Shown: positions 17,575 through 28,903, counted from the first letter of the stretch. The stretch: 64,000 nucleotides of DNA from Phycisphaerales bacterium (GCA_020846975.1 JADLCX010000021.1:1-64000), one strand, 5' to 3'. Notes: a model not told the origin generated them from the sequence alone. Made by a program: numbers and translations.

Positions 17575-18064
17575 CGCCCGCGAGCATACCGGAAACCGCG
17601 CGGGGGGTGTGGCGCACAGCCTGGCCGCTCTGGGACAGGCTATGCCGAGGGGTGAGGGGGTGAGGGGGGGTCACGGGGTTGAGGAGAGGGCCGATGGAAA
17701 CCGCGTGAATGCTGAACCAAGCCCCGCGCCGCCCTTCCGAGCGGGGAAACGGGCCGGAGTTGACCCCGCGAATCCACCGGAAGCGCGGCCTTCCGGCGAG
17801 TTCGACCCCACGAATGCGCCGGGCGCGCGGTCTTCTGGCGCATTTCGGGGCACAGATCGGACCTTGGCCCCCCCCCCGCTCCCCCCCGCGCCCCCGCGCG
17901 ACCGAGAACGCGCGAAGCACGCACCGCGCCCCCTCACCCCCTCACCGTTGTTCGGGCTTGGCTCTCGCTCCCTGACGGTTGCATCCCCGCGCGGGCCATG
18001 CGACAGGCCGCTCCCTCGCGGTCGCGGTTCCGTGCCTTGCGCGCCACGTCATCCCCTCACTCCC
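17575..18064. other. 490-bp gene-free spacer with inverted and direct repeats
   Basis: No convincing coding region is seen. An 18-base perfect inverted repeat joins 17651-17668 (GGTGAGGGGGTGAGGGGG) with 17929-17946. Between these arms lie two adjacent imperfect copies of a unit of about 42 bases (17759-17799 and 17800-17842) that share a GACCCC-CGAAT core and a CTTCCGGCG-type end; read on the minus strand they give a 14-residue repeat, but no start or ribosome-binding site supports a gene. The flanks are G- or C-homopolymer rich. Confidence 0.6.
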
Positions 18065-20428
<2,364 letters not shown>

Positions 20429-20440
20429 CTACCATCGAAC

Positions 20441-21319
20441 ATGCCCGACCTTGCCCGCATCCTCGACGGCAAGCAGCTCGCCACCGCCTACCGCGACCTG
20501 ATCGCCCGCCGCGCCGCCGCGCTCCGCGAGGCCGGCCGCCCCGCGAGACTCGACGCCGTGCTCGTCGGCGCCGACGACAACGCCGCGCGCCAGTACGCCG
20601 AGAGCCAAGGCCGCACCTGCCGCGAGCTGGGCATCGAGTACGTTCTGCACGAACTGGCATCGGGCTCCCTGTACGACGACATCGCCGGCCGCGTCCTGCT
20701 GCTCAACACCAAGGATGAAGTCTCCGCCATCATGGTCCACATGCCCATGCCCGAGGGTGTGGACCCATACTCCATCCAACGGCTGATCGCGCCGGAAAAA
20801 GATGTCGAGGGCGTCAACCCCGCCAACATCGGCAACGTCGTGTACGGACGGTCTTCGCTCGCCCCCTGCACCGCCCTCGCCGTCATCAAGATGATCGAGC
20901 ACACCGGGATCGACCTCCGCGGCAGGGTCGCCGTGGTCGTCGGGGCGTCGAACCACGTCGGCAAGCCGATCGCCGTCCTGCTCATGCGCCAGGATGCCAC
21001 CGTCATCTCCTGCAACAAGTGGTCGCCCGGCATCGAATCCATCATGCGCTCCGCCGATGTGCTCATCGCCGCGGCCGGCGTGCCCGGACTCATCACCGCG
21101 GCGAAGGTCAAGCCCGGGGCCGCGGTGATCGATGTCGGCGTCAACCGAGTCAAAGGCGCGGACGGCAAGATGAGGACCGTCGGCGATGTGGACTTCGAGC
21201 CGGTCCGCGCGGCCGTCGGCCCGCAGGGCTGGGTCAGCCCCGTCCCCGGCGGCGTCGGCCCCATGACCGTCTCGATGCTCCTGCTCAACGTCGTCGAGGC
21301 GGCGGAGCGGGCCAGGTGA
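20441..21319 (+). CDS. FolD-family methylene-tetrahydrofolate dehydrogenase with altered cyclohydrolase residues
   Basis: A 292-residue member of the FolD family, which normally oxidises 5,10-methylene-THF and hydrolyses the methenyl product. The NAD(P)-binding part is intact (VVGASNHVGKPIAVLL) and PVPGGVGPMTVSMLL is present. The folate/cyclohydrolase residues differ: the catalytic Lys of Y-x-x-x-K (human Lys56) is Gln56, the Gln of V-Q-L-P (human Gln100) is His100, and the second Asp of KDVDG (human Asp125) is Glu123. Yeast Mtd1, a dehydrogenase-only enzyme, lacks the same Lys and Gln and also has KDVEG. The ATG at 20441 follows a divergent gap with ligA; its stop overlaps the NUDIX start. 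Confidence 0.88.
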   Translation: MPDLARILDGKQLATAYRDLIARRAAALREAGRPARLDAVLVGADDNAARQYAESQGRTCRELGIEYVLHELASGSLYDDIAGRVLLLNTKDEVSAIMVHMPMPEGVDPYSIQRLIAPEKDVEGVNPANIGNVVYGRSSLAPCTALAVIKMIEHTGIDLRGRVAVVVGASNHVGKPIAVLLMRQDATVISCNKWSPGIESIMRSADVLIAAAGVPGLITAAKVKPGAAVIDVGVNRVKGADGKMRTVGDVDFEPVRAAVGPQGWVSPVPGGVGPMTVSMLLLNVVEAAERAR

Positions 21320-21756
21320 GCCTGCCACCGAGCGACGATCCCGCGAACTGGCCTCGCTTCTGCTGCGCCATCCTCCGCGATTCCGCCGGCCGCTACCTCC
21401 TCGAGCGGCGGAGCGACGATGACGAGCACATGCCGGGTCAACTCGTCTGTTTCGGAGGCGGCCGAAACCCCGACGAGCACCCCGACGACAGCATCCGCCG
21501 CGAGCTTCGCGAGGAGATCGGCTGCGAACTCACCGCACTGGAGTTCTGCCTGATCCTGCGCGGCCGCGACAGCCGCACCATCGCGTGGTTCTACCGCGCC
21601 CCGGCCCCCGCCCCCACGCGGGTGCGCACCGAGCCGGGCGTGCGGGCCGTCTGGGCCGCGTGGCACGAGTTCGGGGCTCTCCCCATCGGCAACTGGAATC
21701 TGGCGGCCATGATCGCCGAACGCGATGGCCGTTGCGAGGCGCTCGTCGATGGCTGA
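21316..21756 (+). CDS. NUDIX hydrolase
   Basis: A 146-residue hydrolase of nucleoside diphosphates linked to another group. The Nudix box is complete, G-x5-E-x7-REL-x-EE-x-G, in GGRNPDEHPDDSIRRELREE. The start is GTG, sharing bases with the preceding stop (GTGA), so translation is probably coupled. The partner might be a folate-related pyrophosphate (dihydroneopterin triphosphate hydrolases are Nudix proteins), but nothing in the sequence proves that. An in-frame ATG is much later. Confidence 0.86.
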   Translation: MSLPPSDDPANWPRFCCAILRDSAGRYLLERRSDDDEHMPGQLVCFGGGRNPDEHPDDSIRRELREEIGCELTALEFCLILRGRDSRTIAWFYRAPAPAPTRVRTEPGVRAVWAAWHEFGALPIGNWNLAAMIAERDGRCEALVDG

Positions 21757-21789
21757 CCCCCCACCTCCCCCACCTCTCCGTCGGCCTGC

Positions 21790-23175
21790 TCACATCGTCC
21801 CGAGTCGCCTCCGTACGATCGCGTTGAACGACCGGGTCGCGATCTCTTCCCGCGTCACGCCCGTCGCCGCGAGGTCTTCATCGCTGATCGCCCGCCGCCG
21901 CAGACCCTGGATAAAGAACGTCAGCAGCCCCTGCGCTGTCGCCGCATCGTCGAACACGCCCACTCCCGAATCGCTCCGCACAAGCGTCGCACGCGCCGCC
22001 TTCTCGACAAAGTTCCTCAGCCGCCGCGTCGCCTCGGGCAGGTACTCGAGGAAGTATGAGTACACCGCCGCGTACCGCACGGGCAGTTGCGCCGGGTTCA
22101 GGTCCCACCCCTGGTACCACCCGTGCATCAGCGACCGTCGCACGTGCCCGAAGTTCAGCTTCCAAGCGTCGTGCACCGTCCGCGCATTCTCTTCCCGCTG
22201 CGCGCTCGTCAGGCTCGCGCCCGGTTGAACCGCGTGCGGCGGTGTCGGCATGATGTTCGTCGCCCCATCCGACAGGAACAGCCCGCTGCCCCCCAGCGCT
22301 ACCTGCATTACGTGCCTGGCAAAGTCGCACCCGCGATGGTCGATCCGCTGCTGGTTCGCTGTGATCCCGAGGCTCGCGGTGTAGTCGTACACGCCCAGCG
22401 CGGCCGCGATGCAGCGCCCCTTGCTCGCACGCACGAACTCCGGCAACGGGCACGCGCCGTTCGAGTCGATCACCGACTGCGTCGTTTCGACCATGAACTC
22501 CATCTTCAGCGAGCCGCGCGGAAACAAGCCCTCCCCTCCCCTCCCCTCGAACGTCTCGAACAGCTCGACCATCGTCCGCACCTGGCCCGCGGCCACGAGC
22601 TTCGGCAGCATCACCACGAAGTTCTCCGGCAACTTTCCGCCCGTCAGCCCGCTGAGCGCGGTCAGGAAGATATCCAGCGTCCGGATGCCCCGCTCGCACG
22701 TCCCAAGCCCGAAGTTTTTGATGCGGATCCCGATGAACGGGGGGAGCGTGCCCGCCTTCATCCCCTGGGCCACCTCCACCGCCGCCTGCGCCGCGTGCGC
22801 ATCCTCTTCCGCCTCCTCGCGCGTCCCGTACCCATCCTCGAAGTCGATCCGAAAGTCCTCCACGGGCTCTCGCTTCAGTTTGTCCACCACGCGCTCGTAC
22901 ACCGACCTCTCCAGCGCGGTCTCGCCCTCGAACCCGATCGCCCGCGCGAAGCTCTCGGCATCCGGCCCATACTCCGCCATCGACGCGAGCGCGAGGTCCC
23001 CCAGCCGCCGCGCGGAGTCGCGCCTGAACAGGTGGCCACCCCCGTAGATCGTGTGCACCGGCTGCCGACCGATCGGTTCACCCGGGTAAACCCGCGCGTA
23101 TGCCGAGTTCTCCGAGTTCAACCGCGTCAGCAGCGGATCGAGGATGTCCGGGTCAAGCGAGCGTGTCACAGCCAT
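21790..23175 (-). CDS. DUF6986 / HpcH-HpaI aldolase-like family protein
   Basis: About 461 residues resembling DUF6986 proteins, related to the PEP-pyruvate aldolase/citrate lyase beta superfamily. Visible features are PVHTIYGGGHLF near the start, EPVEDFRIDFEDGYG, GIRIKNF, VMLPKLVAAGQVRTMVE, the metal-binding-like METTQ region (FMVETTQSV), YDYTASLGI and DGATNIMP. The reaction is not established. ATG at 23175 is chosen since an upstream start would add a poorly conserved leader. No operon partner. Confidence 0.82.
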   Translation of the reverse strand: MAVTRSLDPDILDPLLTRLNSENSAYARVYPGEPIGRQPVHTIYGGGHLFRRDSARRLGDLALASMAEYGPDAESFARAIGFEGETALERSVYERVVDKLKREPVEDFRIDFEDGYGTREEAEEDAHAAQAAVEVAQGMKAGTLPPFIGIRIKNFGLGTCERGIRTLDIFLTALSGLTGGKLPENFVVMLPKLVAAGQVRTMVELFETFEGRGGEGLFPRGSLKMEFMVETTQSVIDSNGACPLPEFVRASKGRCIAAALGVYDYTASLGITANQQRIDHRGCDFARHVMQVALGGSGLFLSDGATNIMPTPPHAVQPGASLTSAQREENARTVHDAWKLNFGHVRRSLMHGWYQGWDLNPAQLPVRYAAVYSYFLEYLPEATRRLRNFVEKAARATLVRSDSGVGVFDDAATAQGLLTFFIQGLRRRAISDEDLAATGVTREEIATRSFNAIVRRRLGTM

Positions 23176-23403
23176 TCCGCAGGATACCCACCCGTCCACG
23201 ACAGGCTCCCCGCCAACGGCCGCAATCGCGAACCAAATGTGGACCGAACAGCACGCGCGAACTCCGAGGGAGCCCCACCACGCCCCGAGACGGCGCGGCA
23301 AATCATCGCACACAGCCCCGCAGGGCAGCGATTGACCAAGAGCGTCCCGAATCTGAACCGCGCGACCGCGCATCACTCGAACGCACGCATCGCATCGAAA
23401 AAG

Positions 23404-23476
<73 letters not shown>

Positions 23477-23612
23477 CTGGCGGAGCCGGCGAACTTCGAG
23501 TGCCGGTCCGTGGATGCGTGAGTTTAGCGGTCCCGCAGCGTGATTCCAGTCTCCCAGACGCGCCCCCCGACCGAAGATCCTTCAACCACCAATCATGTCC
23601 CGACCTTCCGGG

Positions 23613-23641
23613 TTGACTCCCGCAAGGCCCCACCCTATGCT
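23613..23641 (+). promoter_or_regulatory. Sigma-70-type promoter for rpmF-plsX(-fabH)
   Basis: TTGACT (23613-23618), exactly 17 bases, then TATGCT (23636-23641). This is close to the consensus of the housekeeping sigma factor and stands about 79 bases before the rpmF start. It is the best promoter in the window and probably drives rpmF, plsX and fabH. Confidence 0.65.
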
Positions 23642-23719
23642 TGCCGCCCTTCACCAACGCGCGTCCCGCTCGGCGGGCCGTGCGCGGTGAGTGTGTCCGA
23701 GTCTCAGCCGGAGCCTTCC

Positions 23720-23923
23720 ATGCAACCGTCCTTTCGTCAGAGCTATGGCCGCACCCGCCGCCGCCGCTCCCACCACGCCCTCAAGCCCGTGAACCCGACT
23801 GTGTGCCCGATCTCCGGCACCTCCAAGATGCACCACCGCGCGTGCAAGGAGTCCGGCTACGTTCGGCCCGGCCTGCGGATCAGCGTCCCCAAGCTCGGCA
23901 TCGGCGTCGATCGCGGCGAGTAA
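23720..23923 (+). CDS. rpmF: 50S ribosomal protein bL32
   Basis: A 67-residue ribosomal large-subunit protein. The Arg-rich start (RQSYGRTRRRRSHHAL) and core CPISGTSKMHHRACKESGY match bL32. Zinc-binding bL32 has two CxxC pairs; here each is CxxS (Cys29/Ser32, Cys42/Ser45), so half of the zinc ligands are lost. The rpmF-plsX order seen here is widely conserved. The start is preceded by GGAG (GCCGGAGCC). Confidence 0.95.
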   Translation: MQPSFRQSYGRTRRRRSHHALKPVNPTVCPISGTSKMHHRACKESGYVRPGLRISVPKLGIGVDRGE

Positions 23924-23983
23924 CCCTCCGTCGGCCCGCTCCGGGCCCTCGACCTCAGCATCATCACCAGCAAGGACCCGGCG

Positions 23984-25030
23984 ATGCGCATCGCGGTGGA
24001 TGTCATGGGGGGCGACCACGCCCCCGATGCGATTCTGCGCGGCTGTCTCGACGCTCTCTCGATCCTCTCGCCCGAGGATGAGCTGGTCCTCGTAGGCACC
24101 CAGCGCGACCTTGACGAGCTCCTCGCCGACCGCGGCGTGAGCAACGCTCGCATCCGCTGCGTCTACACACCGCAGGTCATCGGCATGGACGAATCGCCCG
24201 CGAAGGCGATCAAGTCCAAGCCCGACTCGTCGATCGTGAAGATGGCCTGGCTCGGCTCGAAGCGGTCAGACCTGTTCTGCGATGTGGTTCTCAGCGCGGG
24301 CAACACCGGGGCGTGCGTCGCCGCCGCCACCACGCAGATGCGACGCCTCCCCGGCGTCCACCGGCCCGGCATCGCGGTCACCATCCCCGCCTTCAACGGC
24401 CCCCTGGTCCTGTGCGATGCCGGGGCCAACCCCGAGCCGCGGCCGATGCACCTCTGGCAGTACGGCATCATGTCGAGCGTCTTCGCCGAGCGCGCCCTGG
24501 GCATCGCCAGCCCGCGTGTCGCGATGATGAACATCGGCTCCGAGGAGGGCAAGGGGACGGAACTGATCTCGCAGACGCACGAACTGCTCAAAGAGTCCGC
24601 ATCAACCGGGCACGTGAACTACATCGGCTTCATCGAGGGCCGCGAGCTGTTCGAGAACGCCGCCGATGTCGTCGTCACCGACGGCTTCGTCGGCAACACC
24701 ATGCTCAAGATGGCCGAGGGCTTCGCGCGAAGCCTGATGAAGGCCATCGTCACCGAGGTCGTCAACCATGATCCGGGCCTGATGGCCACGCTCGAGCCGG
24801 TGTTCAAGGAGCTGTACAAGAAGAACGACTACCACGAGCACGGCGGCGCGCCCCTCCTGGGCGTCAACGGCGTGTGCATCATCGCCCACGGCTCCAGCGA
24901 GGCCCGCACCATCAAGGCCGCGATCCGCAACTGCCGCCGGTTTGTCACCAGCGGGGTGAACGAGGGGATCGTTGAGAAGCTGGCCGAGATCGGATCGCCC
25001 GGCCGGAGCGAGGAAGAGAACTCAGAGTAA
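23984..25030 (+). CDS. plsX: Phosphate acyltransferase PlsX
   Basis: A 348-residue enzyme that turns acyl-ACP and phosphate into acyl-phosphate, first step of phosphatidic acid synthesis with PlsY. It begins MRIAVDVMGGDHAP, then shows SAGNTGACVAAAT, NIGSEEGKG, FIEGRELF and VTDGFVGNTMLK, and PLLGVNGVCIIAHGSS. These are the family's substrate-binding signatures, and the length is usual. It follows rpmF by 60 bases; fabH is 222 bases downstream. Its last codons and stop form the left arm of a long inverted repeat (25018-25047). Confidence 0.97.
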   Translation: MRIAVDVMGGDHAPDAILRGCLDALSILSPEDELVLVGTQRDLDELLADRGVSNARIRCVYTPQVIGMDESPAKAIKSKPDSSIVKMAWLGSKRSDLFCDVVLSAGNTGACVAAATTQMRRLPGVHRPGIAVTIPAFNGPLVLCDAGANPEPRPMHLWQYGIMSSVFAERALGIASPRVAMMNIGSEEGKGTELISQTHELLKESASTGHVNYIGFIEGRELFENAADVVVTDGFVGNTMLKMAEGFARSLMKAIVTEVVNHDPGLMATLEPVFKELYKKNDYHEHGGAPLLGVNGVCIIAHGSSEARTIKAAIRNCRRFVTSGVNEGIVEKLAEIGSPGRSEEENSE

Positions 25031-25215
25031 GGGGAGAGAGGGGAGGCGATGGGAGGGAAGCCTCGATCGTTCTGTTCTTCCTCATCGTCTTGTTCCTCCT
25101 GCTCGCGGCCAAAGGCCCGGAGGGCGAGAGCAAGAGGATGAGCGGGAGCAGGACAGGATCACACCGCCCCGGTCCTGCTCTGCTTGCCTCCCCTCTCTCC
25201 CCTCACTCCGAGTTC
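25018..25215. repeat. Long inverted repeat in the plsX-fabH junction
   Basis: A 30-base arm at 25018-25047 is complementary to 25186-25215 at 28 of 30 positions. The left arm contains the plsX stop. The 138-base interior is purine-rich on the plsX side and pyrimidine-rich on the other half, with a further weak complementarity (CTCATC-TCTTG segments). A transcript could form a 30-bp stem. It may be a remnant of a small mobile element, or a processing or regulatory hairpin. Confidence 0.6.
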
Positions 25216-25252
25216 CTTCCGAACGATGGTCGTGAGAAGGCTACCCTCACCC

Positions 25253-26320
25253 ATGCCCGCAAACGCCTCCAGCAGCACGAAGTCGGCGCCTGCCCCCACG
25301 GGGGGGGGAGGGAGGGGCGTCCGCATCCTCTCCACGGGTGTGGGCATGCCCAGCAGGACGCTCACCAACGCCGACCTCGAACGGCTGATGGACACCAGCG
25401 ACGAGTGGATCACCCAGCGTACCGGCATCCGCACGCGCCGCATCGTCGATCACGATGCCGGCGAGTGCACGCTCACGATGGCGACCGATGCGGCGCGCAT
25501 GGCCCTCGAGCGCGGCGGGGTCAGGGGGGCCGACCTCGACTTTGTCATCCTCGCCACCATGTCGCCGGAGATGCTCTGCCCGCCGACGGCGTGCCGTATC
25601 GCCGCGCGGCTGGGCGCGGGCGGCCGCGGCGCGAGGGCGGGCGGGGCCATGGACCTCTTCGGCGCGTGCACCGGCTACGTCTACGGCCTCAACATCGCCC
25701 ACGACCTCATCAAGGGCGGCTCCTACGACCGCATCATGGTCCTCGGCGGCGACACGCTCAGCCGCCTGATGGACTACTCCACCGCCGGCCGCGGCACCGC
25801 GATCATCTTCGGCGATGCCGGCGCGGGCGCGCTCCTCATCGCCGACCCCGACCCGCGCCTGGGCATCATCGCCCAGAGCATGCACTCCGACGGCGAGGGC
25901 TGGAAGGAGATCTTCGTCCCGCAGGAGGCCCGCGACTTCCCCGAGGGTGTCCCGCCCGATCCGGCCAAGTTCGGCCGCGTGCAGATGAACGGCGCGACGG
26001 TCTTCAAGTTCGCCGTCGGCACCTTCCCGAACCTCATCCAGGAAACGCTCGACAAGGCGAACCTGCGGCCGGAGGACATCGACATGGTGATCAGCCACCA
26101 GTCCAACGCCCGCATCCTCCAGGCCGCCCGCGACCGCTTCGGCATCCCCGAGGACAAGTTCTACATCAACATCGACCGCTACGGCAACACCGTCGCCGCG
26201 AGTGTGCCGTTGTGCCTGCACGAGCTGGTCATGGCCGGTCGTGTCAAGCCCGGCATGAAAGTCATGTTCGTCGCGTTCGGCGCGGGGCTGACGTGGGGCT
26301 CGAGCCTCTGGCAGATGTGA
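25253..26320 (+). CDS. fabH: Beta-ketoacyl-ACP synthase III (FabH)
   Basis: A 355-residue condensing enzyme that starts fatty acid chains from acetyl-CoA and malonyl-ACP. The Cys-His-Asn triad is visible: Cys139 in DLFGACTGYVYGL, His282 in SHQSNARI and Asn312 in RYGNTVAAS. The family's opening ISTGVGMPSRTLTN (here ILSTGVG) and GTGIRTRRI are also there. A low-complexity Ser/Pro/Gly leader (residues 1-22) contains a G-rich run in DNA; the true start could be later. plsX upstream is a usual neighbour in fatty-acid clusters. Confidence 0.93.
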   Translation: MPANASSSTKSAPAPTGGGGRGVRILSTGVGMPSRTLTNADLERLMDTSDEWITQRTGIRTRRIVDHDAGECTLTMATDAARMALERGGVRGADLDFVILATMSPEMLCPPTACRIAARLGAGGRGARAGGAMDLFGACTGYVYGLNIAHDLIKGGSYDRIMVLGGDTLSRLMDYSTAGRGTAIIFGDAGAGALLIADPDPRLGIIAQSMHSDGEGWKEIFVPQEARDFPEGVPPDPAKFGRVQMNGATVFKFAVGTFPNLIQETLDKANLRPEDIDMVISHQSNARILQAARDRFGIPEDKFYINIDRYGNTVAASVPLCLHELVMAGRVKPGMKVMFVAFGAGLTWGSSLWQM

Positions 26321-26393
26321 GGGCGGGTGGGGGAAGGGCAGAGGGGTGATGGGATAGGGCCGAGGGGGAAGGCCGAGACCGTCGCGCAGGTCA

Positions 26394-26411
26394 TCATCAC
26401 GGCCGTGATGA
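26394..26411. terminator. 18-base palindrome between convergent genes
   Basis: TCATCACGGCCGTGATGA is a perfect palindrome in the gap between the convergent fabH and binding-protein genes. It could act as a bidirectional transcription stop, though there is no T-run. The surrounding 100 bases are rich in GATGACGATC-like short repeats. Confidence 0.3.
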
Positions 26412-26506
26412 CGATCATCCTCTCGACGATGCTCATCATCCTCGTCCGGATGACGATCACCCCTGACAGGATGACGACCTCGGCTTCGATGATTGGACCA
26501 GACCGC

Positions 26507-27544
26507 TTACTTCTTATCTTCTTCCTTCTTCTTCCCCAGCCACTTGTCCCACAGGCCGGCGTACTCGTCGGCGTTGGCCGTGGTCACGATCTTGAGGTCG
26601 AAGTTGTTGATGACGCTGGCGGGCTTCTTGTTGCTGTGGACCTTGTCGAAGAGCATCATCACGCTCTGGTAACCCCAGCCGTAGCAGTCCTGCCCGACCA
26701 GGGCCTGCACCTGGCCGTTTTTCACGTAGGTGATCTGCTCGGGGAGGTGATCGACGCTGACGACCTTGGCGTGCTGATGAACGCCGTCGAGAGCGTTCTT
26801 GGTGAACAGCGGCCACCCGCCGACCATCGCCCACCCGGTGATGTCGGGGTTGGCGTTCTGCACGCTCTGGACCTTCTGGGCCGCCTCGGCCGCGGTCTCG
26901 GGGTGATAGTACTTGTCCTTGAGCTTGATGTTGGGGTGGTTCTTGAGTTCCTCTTCGACGCCCTTGATGCGGGCCTGGAGGTTGGTCGCGTTGGCGTTGC
27001 CGCCGAGGATCGCCACGACACCCTTGTCGCCCATGGCCTTGGCGAGTTCCTTCATCACGGTCTTGCCGGCCTCGACATCGTTGATCCCGTAGTAGGCGAA
27101 TCGCTTGCTCTCGGGCGAGTCGGAGTCGAACGTCACGACCTCGACACCCTTGCCCACGGCCGAGTCGATCGCGCTCTTGAGCACCTTGCCGTCGGTGCAA
27201 CTGATCGCAATGCCGTCCACGTTCTGGCTGGCGAGCTGCTCGACGAACTGGGCCTGCTGCTGGGCATCCTCGTTGTTGGGGGTACGCCAGTTGATCTTGA
27301 CGGTCACGCCCGGGTTCTTCTTCTCAAGGTCCTTGGCGGCATCCATCGCGCCCGTGCGGGCGGCCTGGAAGACCGGGTTGGACTGGCTCTTGGCGATCAC
27401 GCCGAACTCGTAGGTCTTGGCTTCGGGGGCCGCGGAATCGGCGCGGGCACCCACGCCGACCAGCAGGGCCGTGGCGGCGGCCGCCGCGAGGGAGAGGCTC
27501 AGGAACGGGTGGCGTGACAGGGCGGACGTGGTGAGGCAGCACAT
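26507..27544 (-). CDS. Sugar-type periplasmic substrate-binding protein (RbsB-like)
   Basis: A 345-residue protein with a signal peptide (residues about 12-36, ending GARAD) and a type I periplasmic binding fold. Motifs are EFGVIAKSQSNPVFQAARTGAMDAAKDL, NVDGIAIS(CTDG), VVTFDSDSP, GNANATNLQARIKGVEEEL and the late QDCYGWGYQSVMML. This form binds sugars or similar small molecules for an ABC transporter. No permease or ATPase is next to it, so partners must be elsewhere. The Lys/Glu-rich C-terminal tail is unusual. Confidence 0.9.
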   Translation of the reverse strand: MCCLTTSALSRHPFLSLSLAAAAATALLVGVGARADSAAPEAKTYEFGVIAKSQSNPVFQAARTGAMDAAKDLEKKNPGVTVKINWRTPNNEDAQQQAQFVEQLASQNVDGIAISCTDGKVLKSAIDSAVGKGVEVVTFDSDSPESKRFAYYGINDVEAGKTVMKELAKAMGDKGVVAILGGNANATNLQARIKGVEEELKNHPNIKLKDKYYHPETAAEAAQKVQSVQNANPDITGWAMVGGWPLFTKNALDGVHQHAKVVSVDHLPEQITYVKNGQVQALVGQDCYGWGYQSVMMLFDKVHSNKKPASVINNFDLKIVTTANADEYAGLWDKWLGKKKEEDKK

Positions 27545-27694
27545 GGGTGGGTGGGCTCCGCGGGGAGGGGAGAGGAGGGGGGAATGAAGGGAACGGAGAA
27601 TCAGTGGCTCGGAGGGATCATACCGGCAGAGCGGGCCTGCGTGTCACGAGGCGGGCCGCAGCGGGTTTGGCGTGTGGCTGGGTGGGCGCGATCA

Positions 27695-28903
27695 TCAAGC
27701 CTTGTCGAAGCGCACCTGGTTTGCGGTGACGCGGACGGTGAGCGATGAGGCGGGGAAGGTGAAGGTGCGAGGGTGCGTCACCCGGTCGCGGATGGCGCGG
27801 ATCAGCGGCCCGAGAGTCCTGCGGCCGAGGCGGTCCGCGCCCGGCCGTTCCTCACCGCTCTCGCCGTCGGACCCGCGTGCCGGAGAGAGGGAGGTGGGGT
27901 TGAGAATCCGAGCCCGGAGCACCCGCGCCAGCAGCGTGGGCGAGAGACGGCGGAGTTCAGACCGCGGCCACGCCTCGGGCGAGCCGCTGCGGGCGTCGAG
28001 GCTGATCGCACGATCGCGGGCGGCGGCGTCGAGCAGGCGGGCAAGGTCGTGCTGGATCATCGCTGCTGCGGCGGCGTGCTCGGCGCTGCGGGGGCGGAGA
28101 CGGCGGAGAACCGGGAGGACCTCCGCGCGCAGGGCGTTGCGGAGCAGGACGGTGTCGGCGTTGGTGCGGTCTTCTTGCCAACTCCACCCGGCGGCGCGGC
28201 AGAGTCGCTCCGCATCGGCCCGCGTGAGCGGGCGAGAGCGGGCATCAGAGGTCCCAAGCATGGGTCGGATCACACGGACCGGGCGACCGCTCGGCGGACC
28301 AAGCCGGCGCGAACGGGCCACACCGCTCAGCCCGCGCGGACCCGACCCGCGCATGAGGGCCATGAGCAGGGTTTCGAGCTGGTCATCGGCGTGGTGGGCG
28401 GTGGCGATGAAGCCGCACCCTTGCTCGCGGGCGAGCGTGGCGAGGGCGCGGTAGCGGGCGGTGCGGGCGCGGGCCTCGGTGTTCCCCCCGGGAGGGAACC
28501 GGACCGCGACCTCGGCGGAGACAAACGGCAGTCCGAACGCCTCGGCGAGTTCGGCCGCGGCGTGCTTGCCTGCGAGGGCTTCGGCGCGGGGGCGAAGGTC
28601 ATGGACGATGTGGGCGACGACGATCTCGCCGGTCACCGAGGCCAGAGCGATGAGGAGGGCGGAGGAATCGCACCCACCCGAGCATGCGACGAGCGTTCGC
28701 CCCCCCACTCCCCTACCCCCTTGACCCTTCGGTTCCCGCCGCGCTCCCCGCACATCTTCACCGCGTGACCCCGATCCCGCCGGGTTCGCGGCCACGGTGA
28801 GCTCGCGCCATGCACGGGCGATCGAGGCAACGCCGGGGTCGCGGCGAGGGAGCCGAACCACGGCTTTGGGCGGGGAATCCGGCTGTCGAGCGAGTCGCGG
28901 CAC
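27695..28903 (-). CDS. tilS: tRNA(Ile)-lysidine synthase TilS
   Basis: A 402-residue N-type ATP pyrophosphatase that converts C34 of tRNA-Ile(CAU) to lysidine. The PP-loop SGGCDS is at residues 75-80; next come VAHIVHDLRPRAEALA, the RTARYRAL motif and ATAHHADDQLETLLM, the classic TilS core. The first 65 residues are a variable leader and the start is GTG, so a shorter protein is possible. It is divergent from the small membrane-protein gene. Confidence 0.93.
   Translation of the reverse strand: MPRLARQPDSPPKAVVRLPRRDPGVASIARAWRELTVAANPAGSGSRGEDVRGARREPKGQGGRGVGGRTLVACSGGCDSSALLIALASVTGEIVVAHIVHDLRPRAEALAGKHAAAELAEAFGLPFVSAEVAVRFPPGGNTEARARTARYRALATLAREQGCGFIATAHHADDQLETLLMALMRGSGPRGLSGVARSRRLGPPSGRPVRVIRPMLGTSDARSRPLTRADAERLCRAAGWSWQEDRTNADTVLLRNALRAEVLPVLRRLRPRSAEHAAAAAMIQHDLARLLDAAARDRAISLDARSGSPEAWPRSELRRLSPTLLARVLRARILNPTSLSPARGSDGESGEERPGADRLGRRTLGPLIRAIRDRVTHPRTFTFPASSLTVRVTANQVRFDKA

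Noticed and set aside
17671-17937. Minus-strand frame with a 14-residue repeat in the spacer
   Set aside because: It has no start signal or known domain, and the peptide repeat only mirrors the DNA repeat. Described as spacer instead.
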